A DNA stretch of 64,000 nucleotides, from positions 124,001 to 188,000 of the forward strand of contig NZ_JABEKT010000002.1 in NCBI RefSeq assembly GCF_013283195.1, read 5' to 3'. The notes below the pieces were generated by a model. That model made no database searches, had not been told where the DNA came from, and was given only the letters and a program-made list of their open reading frames with translations. The DNA comes from Ensifer adhaerens (lineage in GTDB: Bacteria; Pseudomonadota; Alphaproteobacteria; Rhizobiales; Rhizobiaceae). Both the position numbers and the translations under genes were made by a program. The stretch's first letter is position 1. Every line of letters starts with the position of its first letter. This document shows, one piece after another, positions 37,186 through 46,035 of this stretch.

Positions 37186-37246
37186 TGTTTATAAAAATAC
37201 TGTTCACTAAACATATTGCTAAACATGACACGTGAGGAGTTCATGT
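37186..37246 (+). promoter_or_regulatory. AT-rich promoter/operator region of the importer-kinase cluster
   Basis: An AT-rich island with TGTTTA at 37186, then two direct copies of CTAAACAT at 37207 and 37219 (12-nt period). ACATGA/TCATGT arms at 37223-37228 and 37241-37246 follow. TGTTTA and TAAACA are inverted with respect to each other. The pattern suggests repressor or activator sites over the promoter of the 13-gene cluster. A GAGGAG site then heads a possible four-codon frame, GTG AGC ATT CAT TGA. No recognisable regulator gene of DeoR or LacI type lies next to it. Confidence 0.5.
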
Positions 37247-37317
37247 GAGCATTCATTGAAGTCGATACCGTTTCGACGCTGGCGGGGAGCCGGCTTTTTC
37301 AGTTCTGGGAGGAACTC

Positions 37318-38643
37318 ATGCAGATGAAATTGAAAGCCCTTCTCGGGCTCGCCTCGGCGCTTGCCCTGTCGTCAGCGTTGCCGAATGCGGCCAAGGCCGA
37401 ACAACTGACACTGTGCTGGGCCGCCTGGGACCCGGCAAATGCTCTGGTCGAGCTGTCCAAGGATTTCACCGCCAAGACCAAGATCGACATGAAGTTCGAA
37501 TTCGTGCCGTGGACCAGCTATGCCGACCGCTTTCTCAACGAACTCAACTCCCAAGGCAAACTCTGCGACCTGATCATCGGCGACAGCCAGTGGATCGGCG
37601 GCGCGGCGGAGAACGGCCACTACGTCAAGCTCAACGAGTTCTTCGACAAGGAAGGCATCAAGATGGATGACTTCGTGCCGGCGACCGTTGTCGGCTATTC
37701 CGAATGGCCGAAGAACACGCCGAATTACTGGGCGCTACCGGCAATGGGCGACGTCGTCGGCTGGACCTACCGCAAGGACTGGTTCGAAAAGCCGGAACTG
37801 CAGAAGGAATTCAAGGAGAAATACGGTTGGGATCTCGGCCCGCCGAAAACCTACGATCAGCTGAAGCAGATCGCCGAATTCTTCCAGAAGCGCGAAGTCG
37901 ACGGCAAGACCGTCTATGGTGCCTCGATTTATACCGAGCGCGGCTCGGAAGGCATCACCATGGGTGTCACCAACGTGCTTTACGACTGGGGTTTCCAGTA
38001 TGAGAACCCGAAGAAGCCCTACGAGATGGAAGGCTTCGTCAATTCTCCCGACGCGGTGAAGGGCCTCGAATTCTACAAGGCGCTCTACGATTGCTGCACA
38101 CCGCCCGGCAGCTCCAACGTCTACATGGTCGAATCCGCCGATGCCTTCAAATCGGGGCAGGTGGCAATGCAGATGAACTTCGCCTTCACCTGGCCCGGTC
38201 TCTACAAGGACGAGAAGGTCGGTGGCGATCGCATCGGCTTCTTCCCCAATCCGGCCGAAAAAGCACATTTCGCCCAACTCGGCGGACAGGGCATATCGGT
38301 CGTGTCCTACTCTGAAAAGCGCGATGCAGCGCTGCAATACATCAAGTGGTTCGCCCAGCCTGACGTGCAGGCCAAGTGGTGGGAACTCGGCGGCTACTCC
38401 TGCCTGAAGGCTGTCGTCAACGCACCGGGCTTTGCCTCCAGCCAGCCCTACGCCCAGGCGTTCCTCGACTCCATGGCGATCGTCAAGGATTTCTGGGCCG
38501 AGCCGAGCTACGCCTCCCTGCTCCAGGACATGCAGAAACGCGTGCACAACTATGTCGTCGCCGGCAACGGCACCGCCAAGGAAGCGCTCGACGGCCTGGT
38601 GAAGGATTGGACCGAGGTGTTCGAGGAAGACGGCAAGATCTAG
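37318..38643 (+). CDS. ABC solute-binding protein, family 1
   Basis: 441 residues with a signal peptide (KALLGLASALALSSALPNAA, cleavage near KAEQL), so periplasmic. The CUT1-type fold shows CDLIIGDSQWIGGAAENGHY, VKLNEFFDKEG and YWALPAMGDVVGWTYRKDWF. GGGAGGAACTC before ATG is a strong ribosome-binding site. It is the first gene of the cluster and defines the imported solute. Linkage to dihydroxyacetone-kinase genes points to dihydroxyacetone, glycerol, erythrulose or a similar short polyol/ketose, an inference. Confidence 0.93.
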   Translation: MQMKLKALLGLASALALSSALPNAAKAEQLTLCWAAWDPANALVELSKDFTAKTKIDMKFEFVPWTSYADRFLNELNSQGKLCDLIIGDSQWIGGAAENGHYVKLNEFFDKEGIKMDDFVPATVVGYSEWPKNTPNYWALPAMGDVVGWTYRKDWFEKPELQKEFKEKYGWDLGPPKTYDQLKQIAEFFQKREVDGKTVYGASIYTERGSEGITMGVTNVLYDWGFQYENPKKPYEMEGFVNSPDAVKGLEFYKALYDCCTPPGSSNVYMVESADAFKSGQVAMQMNFAFTWPGLYKDEKVGGDRIGFFPNPAEKAHFAQLGGQGISVVSYSEKRDAALQYIKWFAQPDVQAKWWELGGYSCLKAVVNAPGFASSQPYAQAFLDSMAIVKDFWAEPSYASLLQDMQKRVHNYVVAGNGTAKEALDGLVKDWTEVFEEDGKI

Positions 38644-38744
38644 TCCGGGCTCTAAACCCGGAGATCTCGTGCCGCTAAGGGCGGCCCCATCGGCAATCGC
38701 TGCGGGCCGCCTCGAAATCCCGACCCAAAAGACCAGGTGATACC

Positions 38745-39701
38745 TTGACCCTTTCCCATTCCTCCATCGCCGAGACGGCCGCGATGGCAACGCCGGCGCC
38801 CATTGCCCGGCGGGTACGCGGCCTCTCCGACAGGGCGATCGCCTGGGCTTTCATCGCCCCTGCCATCACCCTGCTGCTGGCGATCAATATTTTCCCGCTG
38901 CTCTGGGCAATCTATCTGTCCTTCACCAACTATCGGGCCAATCGCCCGAACGCAGTCGTCGAAGGCGTCGGCCTCAGGAACTACCAACGCGTCCTGACCG
39001 ACCCCGATATCTGGCAGGCGATGCAGACGACGGCCCATTTCGTCTTCTGGACGATCGTGCTGCAGACCGTCATCGGCTTTGCGCTCGCCTATCTCATCGA
39101 CCGCAAGTTTCGCGGCCACGCCTTCTGGACGACGATCATCCTGATCCCGATGATGCTTTCGCCGGCCGTGGTCGGCAATTTCTGGCGCTTCCTCTATGAG
39201 CCGCAGATCGGCCTGTTCGCCTATGCCGCCTCGATGGTCACCGGCATTCCGACCTCCGAGATCCGGATGCTCGGCGACGTCTCGCTGGCGCCCTGGGCGA
39301 TCATCATCGTCGATACCTGGATGTGGACCCCTTATGTGATGCTGATCTGCCTCGCCGGGCTGCGCTCGATCCCGGACTACATCTACGAGGCTGCCGAAGT
39401 CGACCGCGCCTCCAGCTGGCGGCAGTTCTGGTCGATTACCGTGCCGATGGCCCTTCCCTTCATCATGCTCGCTGTTCTTTTCCGCGGCATCGAGAATTTC
39501 AAGATGTTCGACATGGTAACGCTGCTGACCGGCGGCGGCCCAGGGTCCGTCACCGAAGTCGCTTCGATCACACTCAAGCGTGCGGCGTTCGAGAGCTGGG
39601 CAACCGGCCGGGCGTCCGCCTTCGCGATCATTCTTTTCGTTGCGGTGTTCGGCCTTGCCAACATCTACGTCAAAGCCCTCAACAAGGTGAAACAACGATG
39701 A
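38745..39701 (+). CDS. ABC importer permease (MalF-type)
   Basis: 318 residues with six hydrophobic helices. The coupling loop is YIYEAAEVDRASSWRQFWSI followed by TVPMALPFIMLAVLF, and the block GGGPGSVTEVASITLKRAAF is characteristic of polyol/sugar permeases. The start is TTG at 38745 with AGGTG upstream. The stop overlaps the next start (ATGA). Confidence 0.93.
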   Translation: MTLSHSSIAETAAMATPAPIARRVRGLSDRAIAWAFIAPAITLLLAINIFPLLWAIYLSFTNYRANRPNAVVEGVGLRNYQRVLTDPDIWQAMQTTAHFVFWTIVLQTVIGFALAYLIDRKFRGHAFWTTIILIPMMLSPAVVGNFWRFLYEPQIGLFAYAASMVTGIPTSEIRMLGDVSLAPWAIIIVDTWMWTPYVMLICLAGLRSIPDYIYEAAEVDRASSWRQFWSITVPMALPFIMLAVLFRGIENFKMFDMVTLLTGGGPGSVTEVASITLKRAAFESWATGRASAFAIILFVAVFGLANIYVKALNKVKQR

Positions 39702-40651
39702 GCTCCGCCAACACCGCCCATTCGGTCGTCGCGCCGAGCGACACCAGCAAACGCGTGGCCGGCACGATCGTCATCGTCTACGCCCTGATCACGCTGATCC
39801 CGCTCGTCTGGATCTTCCTGACCAGCATCAAGTCGCCGCCGGATTCGATCAGCTATCCGCCCAAGATCGTCTTCACCCCAACGCTCGAAGGCTATTGCAA
39901 CCTGTTCACGACGAGGACGCGGCAGACGCCTGATTACATCGCCGCCCTGCCGGAACCGACCAGCACGTGCGACGAGGTCACGCGCAAACGCAACATGGTG
40001 ATCGCCGGTCCGTCGAACTTCCTGCCGCGCTTCGTCAATTCGCTGGTGATCGCGTTCGGCTCGACCTTCCTTGCCGTCTTCCTCGGAACGCTGGCCGCCT
40101 ACGGCTTCTCGCGCTTCAAGGTGCCGCTTGCCGACGACCTGCTGTTCTTCATCCTGTCGACGCGCATGATGCCGCCGATCGCCGTCGCGATCCCGATCTA
40201 CCTTATGTACCGCGAGCTCGGGCTCTCCGATACAGCGCTCGGCATGATCCTGCTCTACACGGCCGTCAACGTCTCGCTCGCCGTCTGGCTGTTGAAAGGC
40301 TTCATCGACGAAATCCCGCGGGAATACGAGGAAGCAGCGATGATCGACGGCTATACCCGGCTGCAGGCGTTTCGAAAGGTGGTGTTGCCGCAGGCAACCA
40401 CCGGCATCGCGGCAACCGCCATCTTCTGCCTGATCTTCGCCTGGAACGAATATGCCTTCGCGGCACTCCTGACCTCGGGCCAGGCACAGACCGCGCCGCC
40501 GTTCATCCCGACGATCATCGGCGAAGGCGGCCAGGACTGGCCGGCCGTTGCGGCCGGCACGACGATCTTCCTGGTCCCGATCCTGGTTTTCACCATTCTC
40601 CTACGCAAGCAATTGCTGCGCGGCATCACCTTTGGAGCGGTGCGCAAATGA
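39698..40651 (+). CDS. ABC importer permease (MalG-type)
   Basis: 317 residues from MSSANTAHSVVAPSDTSKRV, with six helices and the coupling loop IPREYEEAAMIDGYTRLQAF. An unusually long periplasmic loop (~residues 55-105, with YCNLFTTRTRQTPDYIAALP) separates the first two helices and contains two cysteines. It overlaps the previous gene by four bases and the next one by four, so the block is translationally coupled. Confidence 0.93.
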   Translation: MSSANTAHSVVAPSDTSKRVAGTIVIVYALITLIPLVWIFLTSIKSPPDSISYPPKIVFTPTLEGYCNLFTTRTRQTPDYIAALPEPTSTCDEVTRKRNMVIAGPSNFLPRFVNSLVIAFGSTFLAVFLGTLAAYGFSRFKVPLADDLLFFILSTRMMPPIAVAIPIYLMYRELGLSDTALGMILLYTAVNVSLAVWLLKGFIDEIPREYEEAAMIDGYTRLQAFRKVVLPQATTGIAATAIFCLIFAWNEYAFAALLTSGQAQTAPPFIPTIIGEGGQDWPAVAAGTTIFLVPILVFTILLRKQLLRGITFGAVRK

Positions 40652-40860
40652 CAGATCTGACCCGGACACCTACCAAGACCTCTCCAAAGCGGCCGTTCTT
40701 CTTCCGGCGCGGCCCAATGGAAAACATCGCGACCGTGCTGATCGCCACCGGCTTTCTGATGCTGTTCCAGCCGTTTGCGCTGGTGCTCTACACCTACTCG
40801 CTCGTAACGCTGCTTGCCGGCACGGTGATGTTCATCATCGTTTCGAAATTTCCGGAGTGA
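40648..40860 (+). CDS. Small two-helix membrane protein of the importer
   Basis: 70 residues, MTDLTRTPTKTSPKRPFFFR then two helices (ENIATVLIATGFLMLFQPFA and VLYTYSLVTLLAGTVMFIIV). Its ATG overlaps the permease stop (ATGA) and its TGA is three bases before the ATPase start. Such small subunits (DUF2160 type, GlpU-like) occur at the equivalent place in the rhizobial glycerol ABC operon. Position and topology match; sequence homology was not tested. Confidence 0.8.
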   Translation: MTDLTRTPTKTSPKRPFFFRRGPMENIATVLIATGFLMLFQPFALVLYTYSLVTLLAGTVMFIIVSKFPE

Positions 40861-40863
40861 CCG

Positions 40864-41961
40864 ATGGCCGAGATCAGAATTGAAAACCTGCGCAAGGAAT
40901 TCGCCGATTTCGTCGCGGTCAAGGAGTCGAGCTTCGTCGTCAACGACGGCGAGTTCCTGGCGCTTCTCGGACCCTCTGGATGCGGCAAGACGACGACGCT
41001 GCGCATGATCGCCGGGCTCGAATTGCCGACGAGCGGCAAGATCTATCTCGACGGCGAGGACGTCACCTTCAACCGGGCCAGCGCCCGCGACATCGCCTTC
41101 GTCTTTCAGCTCTTTGCGCTCTACCCGCATATGAACGTGCGCAAGAACATCGGCTTCCCGCTGCTGTCCCAGGGCATGCCCAGGGCGGAAATCCGCGAGC
41201 GCGTCGAAGAGACCGCACGGCTCCTGCAGATCAGCCATATCCTCGACCGCTCCGTCTCGGGCCTTGCCGGTGGCGACCGGCAGCGCGTCGCCCTCGGTCG
41301 GGCGATCGTGCGGCGGCCGAAATGCTTTCTGATGGACGAGCCACTCGGTACGCTCGATGCGGAGTTCCGCGAGGTGATGGTCCATGAGCTGAGAGAGCTG
41401 CACAACCGCGTGCACGCAACGACGGTCTATGTCACCCACGACCAGCACGAAGCCATGGCGATGGCCGACAAGATCGCGGTGATGAACCATGGGGTCATCG
41501 AGCAATTCGGCACGCCACAGGAGATCTACCGCAAGCCGGCGAGCATGTACGTCGCCGACTTCATCGGCTCGCCGCCGATGAACTTTCTACGTTTCACATC
41601 CGGCCTGAAAAGGGGCGCATCCGCAATTTCGCTCAACGGCGTCGACGTCATCGTGCCGGAGATCCATCAGGATGTTGCGGTCGGTGAACTCGCGCTCGGC
41701 GTGCGGCCGGAGCATATCCGCTTCAGCGATGCCTCACCGCTGCGCGGGGCTGTCTACGGCAGCGAGTATCTCGGAACCAATCAGGTCGTAGCTATCGAAA
41801 CTGGTAACGGGCTGATCAAGGCGCGCGTGCCGGCGAACCGCAATTTCCAGATCGGCGAAACCGTCGGACTGGAATTCACCCCCGCCAACCTCACGCTCTT
41901 CGATTGCAAGTCCGGTCGCGCGGTCGCCTCATCGCTTTATTCGGGAGGCCAGCATGGCTGA
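40864..41961 (+). CDS. ABC importer ATPase, first of two (GlpS/GlpT-like)
   Basis: 365 residues. Walker A GPSGCGKTT, Walker B FLMDEPLGTLDA and switch VTHDQHEAMAM are intact. The signature is degenerate: LAGGDRQRVALGRA rather than LSGGQ, and the Q-loop reads VFQLFALYPHM. The TOBE domain follows (GVRPEHIRFSD, GLEFTPANLTLFD). The pair of different ATPases suggests a heterodimeric motor with one consensus and one modified signature, as in the rhizobial glycerol importer. The 3' end overlaps the next gene by eight bases. Confidence 0.93.
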   Translation: MAEIRIENLRKEFADFVAVKESSFVVNDGEFLALLGPSGCGKTTTLRMIAGLELPTSGKIYLDGEDVTFNRASARDIAFVFQLFALYPHMNVRKNIGFPLLSQGMPRAEIRERVEETARLLQISHILDRSVSGLAGGDRQRVALGRAIVRRPKCFLMDEPLGTLDAEFREVMVHELRELHNRVHATTVYVTHDQHEAMAMADKIAVMNHGVIEQFGTPQEIYRKPASMYVADFIGSPPMNFLRFTSGLKRGASAISLNGVDVIVPEIHQDVAVGELALGVRPEHIRFSDASPLRGAVYGSEYLGTNQVVAIETGNGLIKARVPANRNFQIGETVGLEFTPANLTLFDCKSGRAVASSLYSGGQHG

Positions 41962-42961
41962 CGTTGTTCTCAAAGGTCTCAACAAGCGCTTCGGCGACAA
42001 CCAGGCCATCAGCGGCCTCGATCTTGCGATCCGCGACGGCGAGTTCGTCGTGCTCTTGGGCCCGACAGGAGCCGGCAAAACGACGACGCTTCGGCTCATC
42101 GCCGGCCTCGAGAAGCCGGACAATGGCCGCGTCGAGCTCGGCGGCCGGGACGTCGCCGGTCAGGCACCGGCCGAACGGGATGTCGCGTTCGTCTTCCAGC
42201 AGTATTCGCTCTACCCGCACATGACAGTTTACGAAAACCTGGCCTTCCCCCTAAAGGCACCGGTCCGCAAACTGTCCAACGAGGAGATAGACCGGCGGGT
42301 GCGCGAGATTGCCCGCATGGTGCGGATCGACCACAAGCTGGAAAGCCGCTCGACGCGGCTTTCCGGTGGCGAGATGCAGCGCGTTGCCATCGGTCGCGCT
42401 CTGGTGCGCAGACCGTCGATCTATCTCATGGACGAGCCCCTCTCCTCGCTCGACGCCAAGCTGCGCTCGGAACTGCGGCTGGAGCTGAAGCGCATCCAGA
42501 AGGAGTTGGGCTCGACATTGCTCTACGTCACCCATGACCAGGTGGAGGCGATGACCATGGCCGACCGTATCGGCATTCTGGCGGAGGGAAAGCTGATGCA
42601 GGTCGGCACCCCGCGGGAAATCTACTCCAATCCCGCCAACCTGCATGTCGCGGCCCGGCTCGGCCAGCCGCACATCAACCTGTTGCCTGCCGACCTGCTC
42701 GAAGGCGCCGCACCACCCGCGGGCACGAAGACGATCGGGGCAAGGACCGAACATCTCGAGATCGCCGTCAGCCAGAATGCCAATGCGCAGGTCGACTGGA
42801 TCGAGCATCTGGGCGACCAGAACCATCTGCACATCCGCGTTCGCGATCACAAGCTCGTCACCCTCGCCGATCCCTATATCGAGATCAGGCCGGGCGACCG
42901 GATCAATCTGACGCTTCGCGATCCGCTCTATTTCGATGCGGGTGGACAACGGCTCGTCTGA
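41954..42961 (+). CDS. ABC importer ATPase, second of two
   Basis: 335 residues from MADVVLKGLNKRFGDN. Walker A GPTGAGKTT, Q-loop VFQQYSLYPHM, signature LSGGEMQRVAIGRA, Walker B YLMDEPLSSLDA and switch VTHDQVEAMTM are all consensus. The C-terminal domain (IGARTEHLEIA, IEHLGDQNHLHIRV) is shorter than in the partner. It probably pairs with the ATPase at 40864 whose signature is altered. Confidence 0.93.
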   Translation: MADVVLKGLNKRFGDNQAISGLDLAIRDGEFVVLLGPTGAGKTTTLRLIAGLEKPDNGRVELGGRDVAGQAPAERDVAFVFQQYSLYPHMTVYENLAFPLKAPVRKLSNEEIDRRVREIARMVRIDHKLESRSTRLSGGEMQRVAIGRALVRRPSIYLMDEPLSSLDAKLRSELRLELKRIQKELGSTLLYVTHDQVEAMTMADRIGILAEGKLMQVGTPREIYSNPANLHVAARLGQPHINLLPADLLEGAAPPAGTKTIGARTEHLEIAVSQNANAQVDWIEHLGDQNHLHIRVRDHKLVTLADPYIEIRPGDRINLTLRDPLYFDAGGQRLV

Positions 42962-43016
42962 GCCGCAAAGGTCAAACAAAGACGGCATGCAACGACAAAC
43001 AGACGGGTATCATTCC

Positions 43017-44657
43017 ATGAAACATTTCTTCAATCGTCGGGAAAACATCGTCACCGAAGCGGTCGATGGTCTGCTTTTGACCAGCGGTGCGGGACGCCTT
43101 GCCCGTCTGGATACCTTCCCCGAGATCAAGGTGATCCTGCGCGCCGACTGGGACAAGTCGAAGGTGGCGATCATTTCCGGCGGCGGCGCCGGACACGAAC
43201 CCTCGCATGCGGGTTTCGTCGGCAAGGGCATGCTGACAGCGGCCGTGTCGGGCGAAATCTTTGCCTCGCCAAGCGTCGACGCGGTGCTGACAGCGATCCG
43301 GGCGGTCACCGGTCCGAAGGGCGCCTTGCTGATCGTCAAGAACTATACCGGCGACCGGCTGAATTTCGGCCTTGCGGCGGAAAAGGCACGGGCCGAAGGC
43401 TTCGACGTCGACATGGTCATTGTCGCCGACGATATCGCCATACCGGATATCAACCAGCCGCGCGGCGTCGCCGGCACGCTGTTCGTCCACAAGATCGCCG
43501 GCTTTCATGCCGAGGCGGGCGAGGACCTGGCATCGGTCGCAGCCCACGCCGCTAGCGCCGCCGGCGACATCATTTCGCTCGGCATGTCGCTCAGCACCTG
43601 CAGCGTGCCCGGCCAGGCGCACGAAGATCGCCTCGGCGAGGCTGAAGGCGAGCTGGGGCTCGGCATCCACGGCGAGCCGGGCGTCGAACGCATCGCGCTT
43701 CAGCCGGTCGCCGATATCGTCGCCACCATGACTGCGCGACTTGCGGCAGCGCAGCGCGAGGCAGGGCCGCACGCGCTGTTGATCAACAATCTCGGCGCCG
43801 TGCCACCGCTGGAAATGAGCGTTATTGCCAATGCCGTGCTGTCGTCCCCGCTTGCCGCCAGCGTCAAGCTGATCATCGGGCCGGCGCCGATGATGACGGC
43901 GCTCAACATGAACGGCTTCTCGCTCTCGCTCATTGCGCTGGACGACAGCCGTGAGGCAGCGCTTGCGGCAGCGGTCGCGCCGCATGCCTGGATTCCCGTT
44001 GTCGAGCGCCACGCCATCGTCGTGCTTCCCGCACCGAAGGTCGCCGCCAAATCCAATGGCGCGGCTGCGGCCAGCGACGACGAGCGCACGAAGCGGCTGA
44101 TCGCGGCGCTCTGCGAACATCTGGTCTCGCTCGAGGGCGAACTCAACAGGCTCGACGGCCGTGTCGGCGATGGCGACACCGGTTCGACGGTTGCCACCGG
44201 AGCGCGCAGCGTCCTGGCCCGGCTGTCGGGTCTGCCGCTAAAGCAGCCGGCAGCAACACTGGCGTCGATCGGCGATATCCTCAGCACCAGCATGGGCGGC
44301 TCAAGTGGCGTGCTTCTGTCGATCTTCTTCACCGCTGCCGCCAAGGCGATGACGGAAAAGGCGGATATCGCAGCGGCGCTGCTTGCCGGGCTTGACCGGA
44401 TGACGTTCTATGGTGGCGCCGAGGTCGGCGATCGCACCATGGTCGACGCGCTTGCCCCGGCACTCAAGGCCCTGACCTCGGGAAGCGTTGCGGCAGCGGC
44501 AGAAGCTGCGGCCGCCGGCGCGGAATCGACCAGGACCATGAAGAAGGCCAAGGCCGGCCGCGCTTCCTATGTCGGCGAGAAGGATCTCGAAGGCGTGCCG
44601 GATCCGGGCGCGGTGGCGGTTGCCGGCGTGTTCGAGGTCGCGGCGGCCATGGCATAA
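43017..44657 (+). CDS. Dihydroxyacetone kinase, DhaK-DhaL fusion
   Basis: 546 residues from MKHFFNRRENIVTEAVDGLL. Residues 1-~330 are a DhaK domain: SGGGAGHEPSHAGFVGKGML and the substrate-binding His218 in LGIHGEPGVER. After an Ala/Ser linker, residues ~355-546 are a DhaL domain with the nucleotide-binding VGDGDTGSTVATGA, STSMGGSSGVLLS and GDRTMVDAL. Fused forms in other organisms use ATP directly on dihydroxyacetone, glyceraldehyde or tetruloses. Here a free DhaL, DhaM and second DhaK also occur. An in-frame ATG at 42936 inside the ATPase gene was rejected. Confidence 0.94.
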   Translation: MKHFFNRRENIVTEAVDGLLLTSGAGRLARLDTFPEIKVILRADWDKSKVAIISGGGAGHEPSHAGFVGKGMLTAAVSGEIFASPSVDAVLTAIRAVTGPKGALLIVKNYTGDRLNFGLAAEKARAEGFDVDMVIVADDIAIPDINQPRGVAGTLFVHKIAGFHAEAGEDLASVAAHAASAAGDIISLGMSLSTCSVPGQAHEDRLGEAEGELGLGIHGEPGVERIALQPVADIVATMTARLAAAQREAGPHALLINNLGAVPPLEMSVIANAVLSSPLAASVKLIIGPAPMMTALNMNGFSLSLIALDDSREAALAAAVAPHAWIPVVERHAIVVLPAPKVAAKSNGAAAASDDERTKRLIAALCEHLVSLEGELNRLDGRVGDGDTGSTVATGARSVLARLSGLPLKQPAATLASIGDILSTSMGGSSGVLLSIFFTAAAKAMTEKADIAAALLAGLDRMTFYGGAEVGDRTMVDALAPALKALTSGSVAAAAEAAAAGAESTRTMKKAKAGRASYVGEKDLEGVPDPGAVAVAGVFEVAAAMA

Positions 44658-44684
44658 GGCGGCGACGCGGCTGGGAGGACGCTG

Positions 44685-45299
44685 GTGCAGACGGAACCGA
44701 AGCTGATTGCCGGCTTGATCGAAGTTTGCCGCGCGACTATTGCGGCCAACAGCGACCATCTGTGCGCGCTCGATCGCGCCATCGGCGACGGAGACCACGG
44801 CACCAACATGCGGCGCGGCTGCGAGGCAGTCAGCGCCGAGGAAGCCAATCTTTCCAGCCTGCCTTTGCCCGATGCCGTCGAGAAGATCGGCTTGACGCTG
44901 GTGATGAACATCGGCGGCGCAGCCGGGCCGCTCTATGGGACATTGCTTATGGAAATGGGCCGCGAACTTCGCACCCAGGAGGCAGGTGGTGCGTTTCCGA
45001 TCATCCTGAAGCGCGCTATCGATGCAGTGGCGCGGCGGGGCCGGGCGACCGCCGGCGACAAGACCCTGCTCGACGTGCTCTATCCGGTGCAGGATGCACT
45101 TGCACACCGCTCCCGGCTGTCGGATATAGCCAGCCGGGCCGAACTGTCCGCCAACGACACCGCCCCGATGAAGGCGATGCGCGGCCGCGCGGCCTATCTC
45201 GGCGACCGATCGATCGGCCATGTCGATCCGGGTGCGTCGAGTTGCGCCCTGCTGACCGTAGCCATTTGCCGGTACCTTGAGGAGAACCGCCCGGAATGA
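44685..45299 (+). CDS. dhaL: Dihydroxyacetone kinase subunit DhaL
   Basis: 204 residues starting with GTG after GGGAGGACGCTG. RAIGDGDHGTNMRRGCEAV is the ADP/Mg-binding motif, followed by MNIGGAAGPLYGTLLMEMGR and GRAAYLGDRSIGHVDPGASS. In PEP-dependent systems DhaL carries permanently bound ADP that is rephosphorylated by DhaM and passes phosphate to the ketose on DhaK. The stop overlaps the dhaM start (ATGA). Confidence 0.95.
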   Translation: MQTEPKLIAGLIEVCRATIAANSDHLCALDRAIGDGDHGTNMRRGCEAVSAEEANLSSLPLPDAVEKIGLTLVMNIGGAAGPLYGTLLMEMGRELRTQEAGGAFPIILKRAIDAVARRGRATAGDKTLLDVLYPVQDALAHRSRLSDIASRAELSANDTAPMKAMRGRAAYLGDRSIGHVDPGASSCALLTVAICRYLEENRPE

Positions 45300-45694
45300 C
45301 CGCAACGACCATGAACGTGGGCATCGTCATCGTCTCTCACTCGCCGCTGGTGGCGCGGGGCATCGCCGACATGGTCAGGCAGATGGTGGGCGATAGCGTG
45401 CCGCTAGCCTGGTCCGGCGGCAATGTTCACGGAGAACTCGGCACCGATGCCGCCGGCATTCTGCGGGCGATCGAAAGCGCCTGGTCGGAGGCCGGCGTTG
45501 CCGTCTTCGTCGATCTCGGCGGTGCCGAGACCAACAGCGAAATGGCCATCGAAATGCTGGGGGCGCCCCGTTCTGCCAGGGTGTCGATCTGCAACGCGCC
45601 GCTTGTCGAGGGTGCGGTCATGGCCGCGGCCGAAGCCTCGGGCGGCGCCTCGCTTTCCAAGGTCGTCGCGACTGCCGAGGAGCTATCGCCCTGA
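45296..45694 (+). CDS. dhaM: PTS-dependent dihydroxyacetone kinase phosphotransferase subunit DhaM (EIIA domain)
   Basis: 132 residues, a single EIIA-Man-like domain. The phospho-His is in VGIVIVSHSPLVARGIADM, and FVDLGGAETNSEMAIEML is the family fold mark. Unlike the E. coli protein it is not fused to HPr and enzyme I domains; those are the next two genes. It relays phosphate from HPr to DhaL. Confidence 0.93.
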   Translation: MTATTMNVGIVIVSHSPLVARGIADMVRQMVGDSVPLAWSGGNVHGELGTDAAGILRAIESAWSEAGVAVFVDLGGAETNSEMAIEMLGAPRSARVSICNAPLVEGAVMAAAEASGGASLSKVVATAEELSP

Positions 45695-46035
45695 TGAGCG
45701 GATCGAGGCTAACCATAGGAGAGGTCGAACCATTGGCTGCCAAGTGCCAGACGGAAATCGAGGTCAAGCATGGCGTGGGGCTGCATGCGCGCCCGTCCGT
45801 GACCTTTACCCGGCTTGCGAAGTCATTTCCCTGTTCGATCGAAGTCGCCGTCAACGGCAGCGACATATGGCTGAACGGCAAGAGCATCATCAAGATCATG
45901 GGCGCGAGGATCAGGAAGGGTTCGATCCTCAGGATCCGGGCGGATGGCGTTCTCGCCGAGGAAGCGATCCGCGCGCTCAAGGAACTCATCGAGCGAAACT
46001 TCGATGAAGACAAGAAGCATGGCCGCACCACGTAA
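45694..46035 (+). CDS. HPr-type phosphocarrier protein
   Basis: 113 residues with the phospho-His31 in VKHGVGLHARPSVTF. The helix with IWLNGKSIIKIMGARIRKGS has a Ser where the regulatory serine of HPr lies. The ATG overlaps the dhaM stop. A TTG at 45733 with a much better AGGAGAGG site would give a 100-residue protein closer to normal HPr length, so the true start may be there. It carries phosphate from the enzyme I encoded next to DhaM. Confidence 0.92.
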   Translation: MSGSRLTIGEVEPLAAKCQTEIEVKHGVGLHARPSVTFTRLAKSFPCSIEVAVNGSDIWLNGKSIIKIMGARIRKGSILRIRADGVLAEEAIRALKELIERNFDEDKKHGRTT

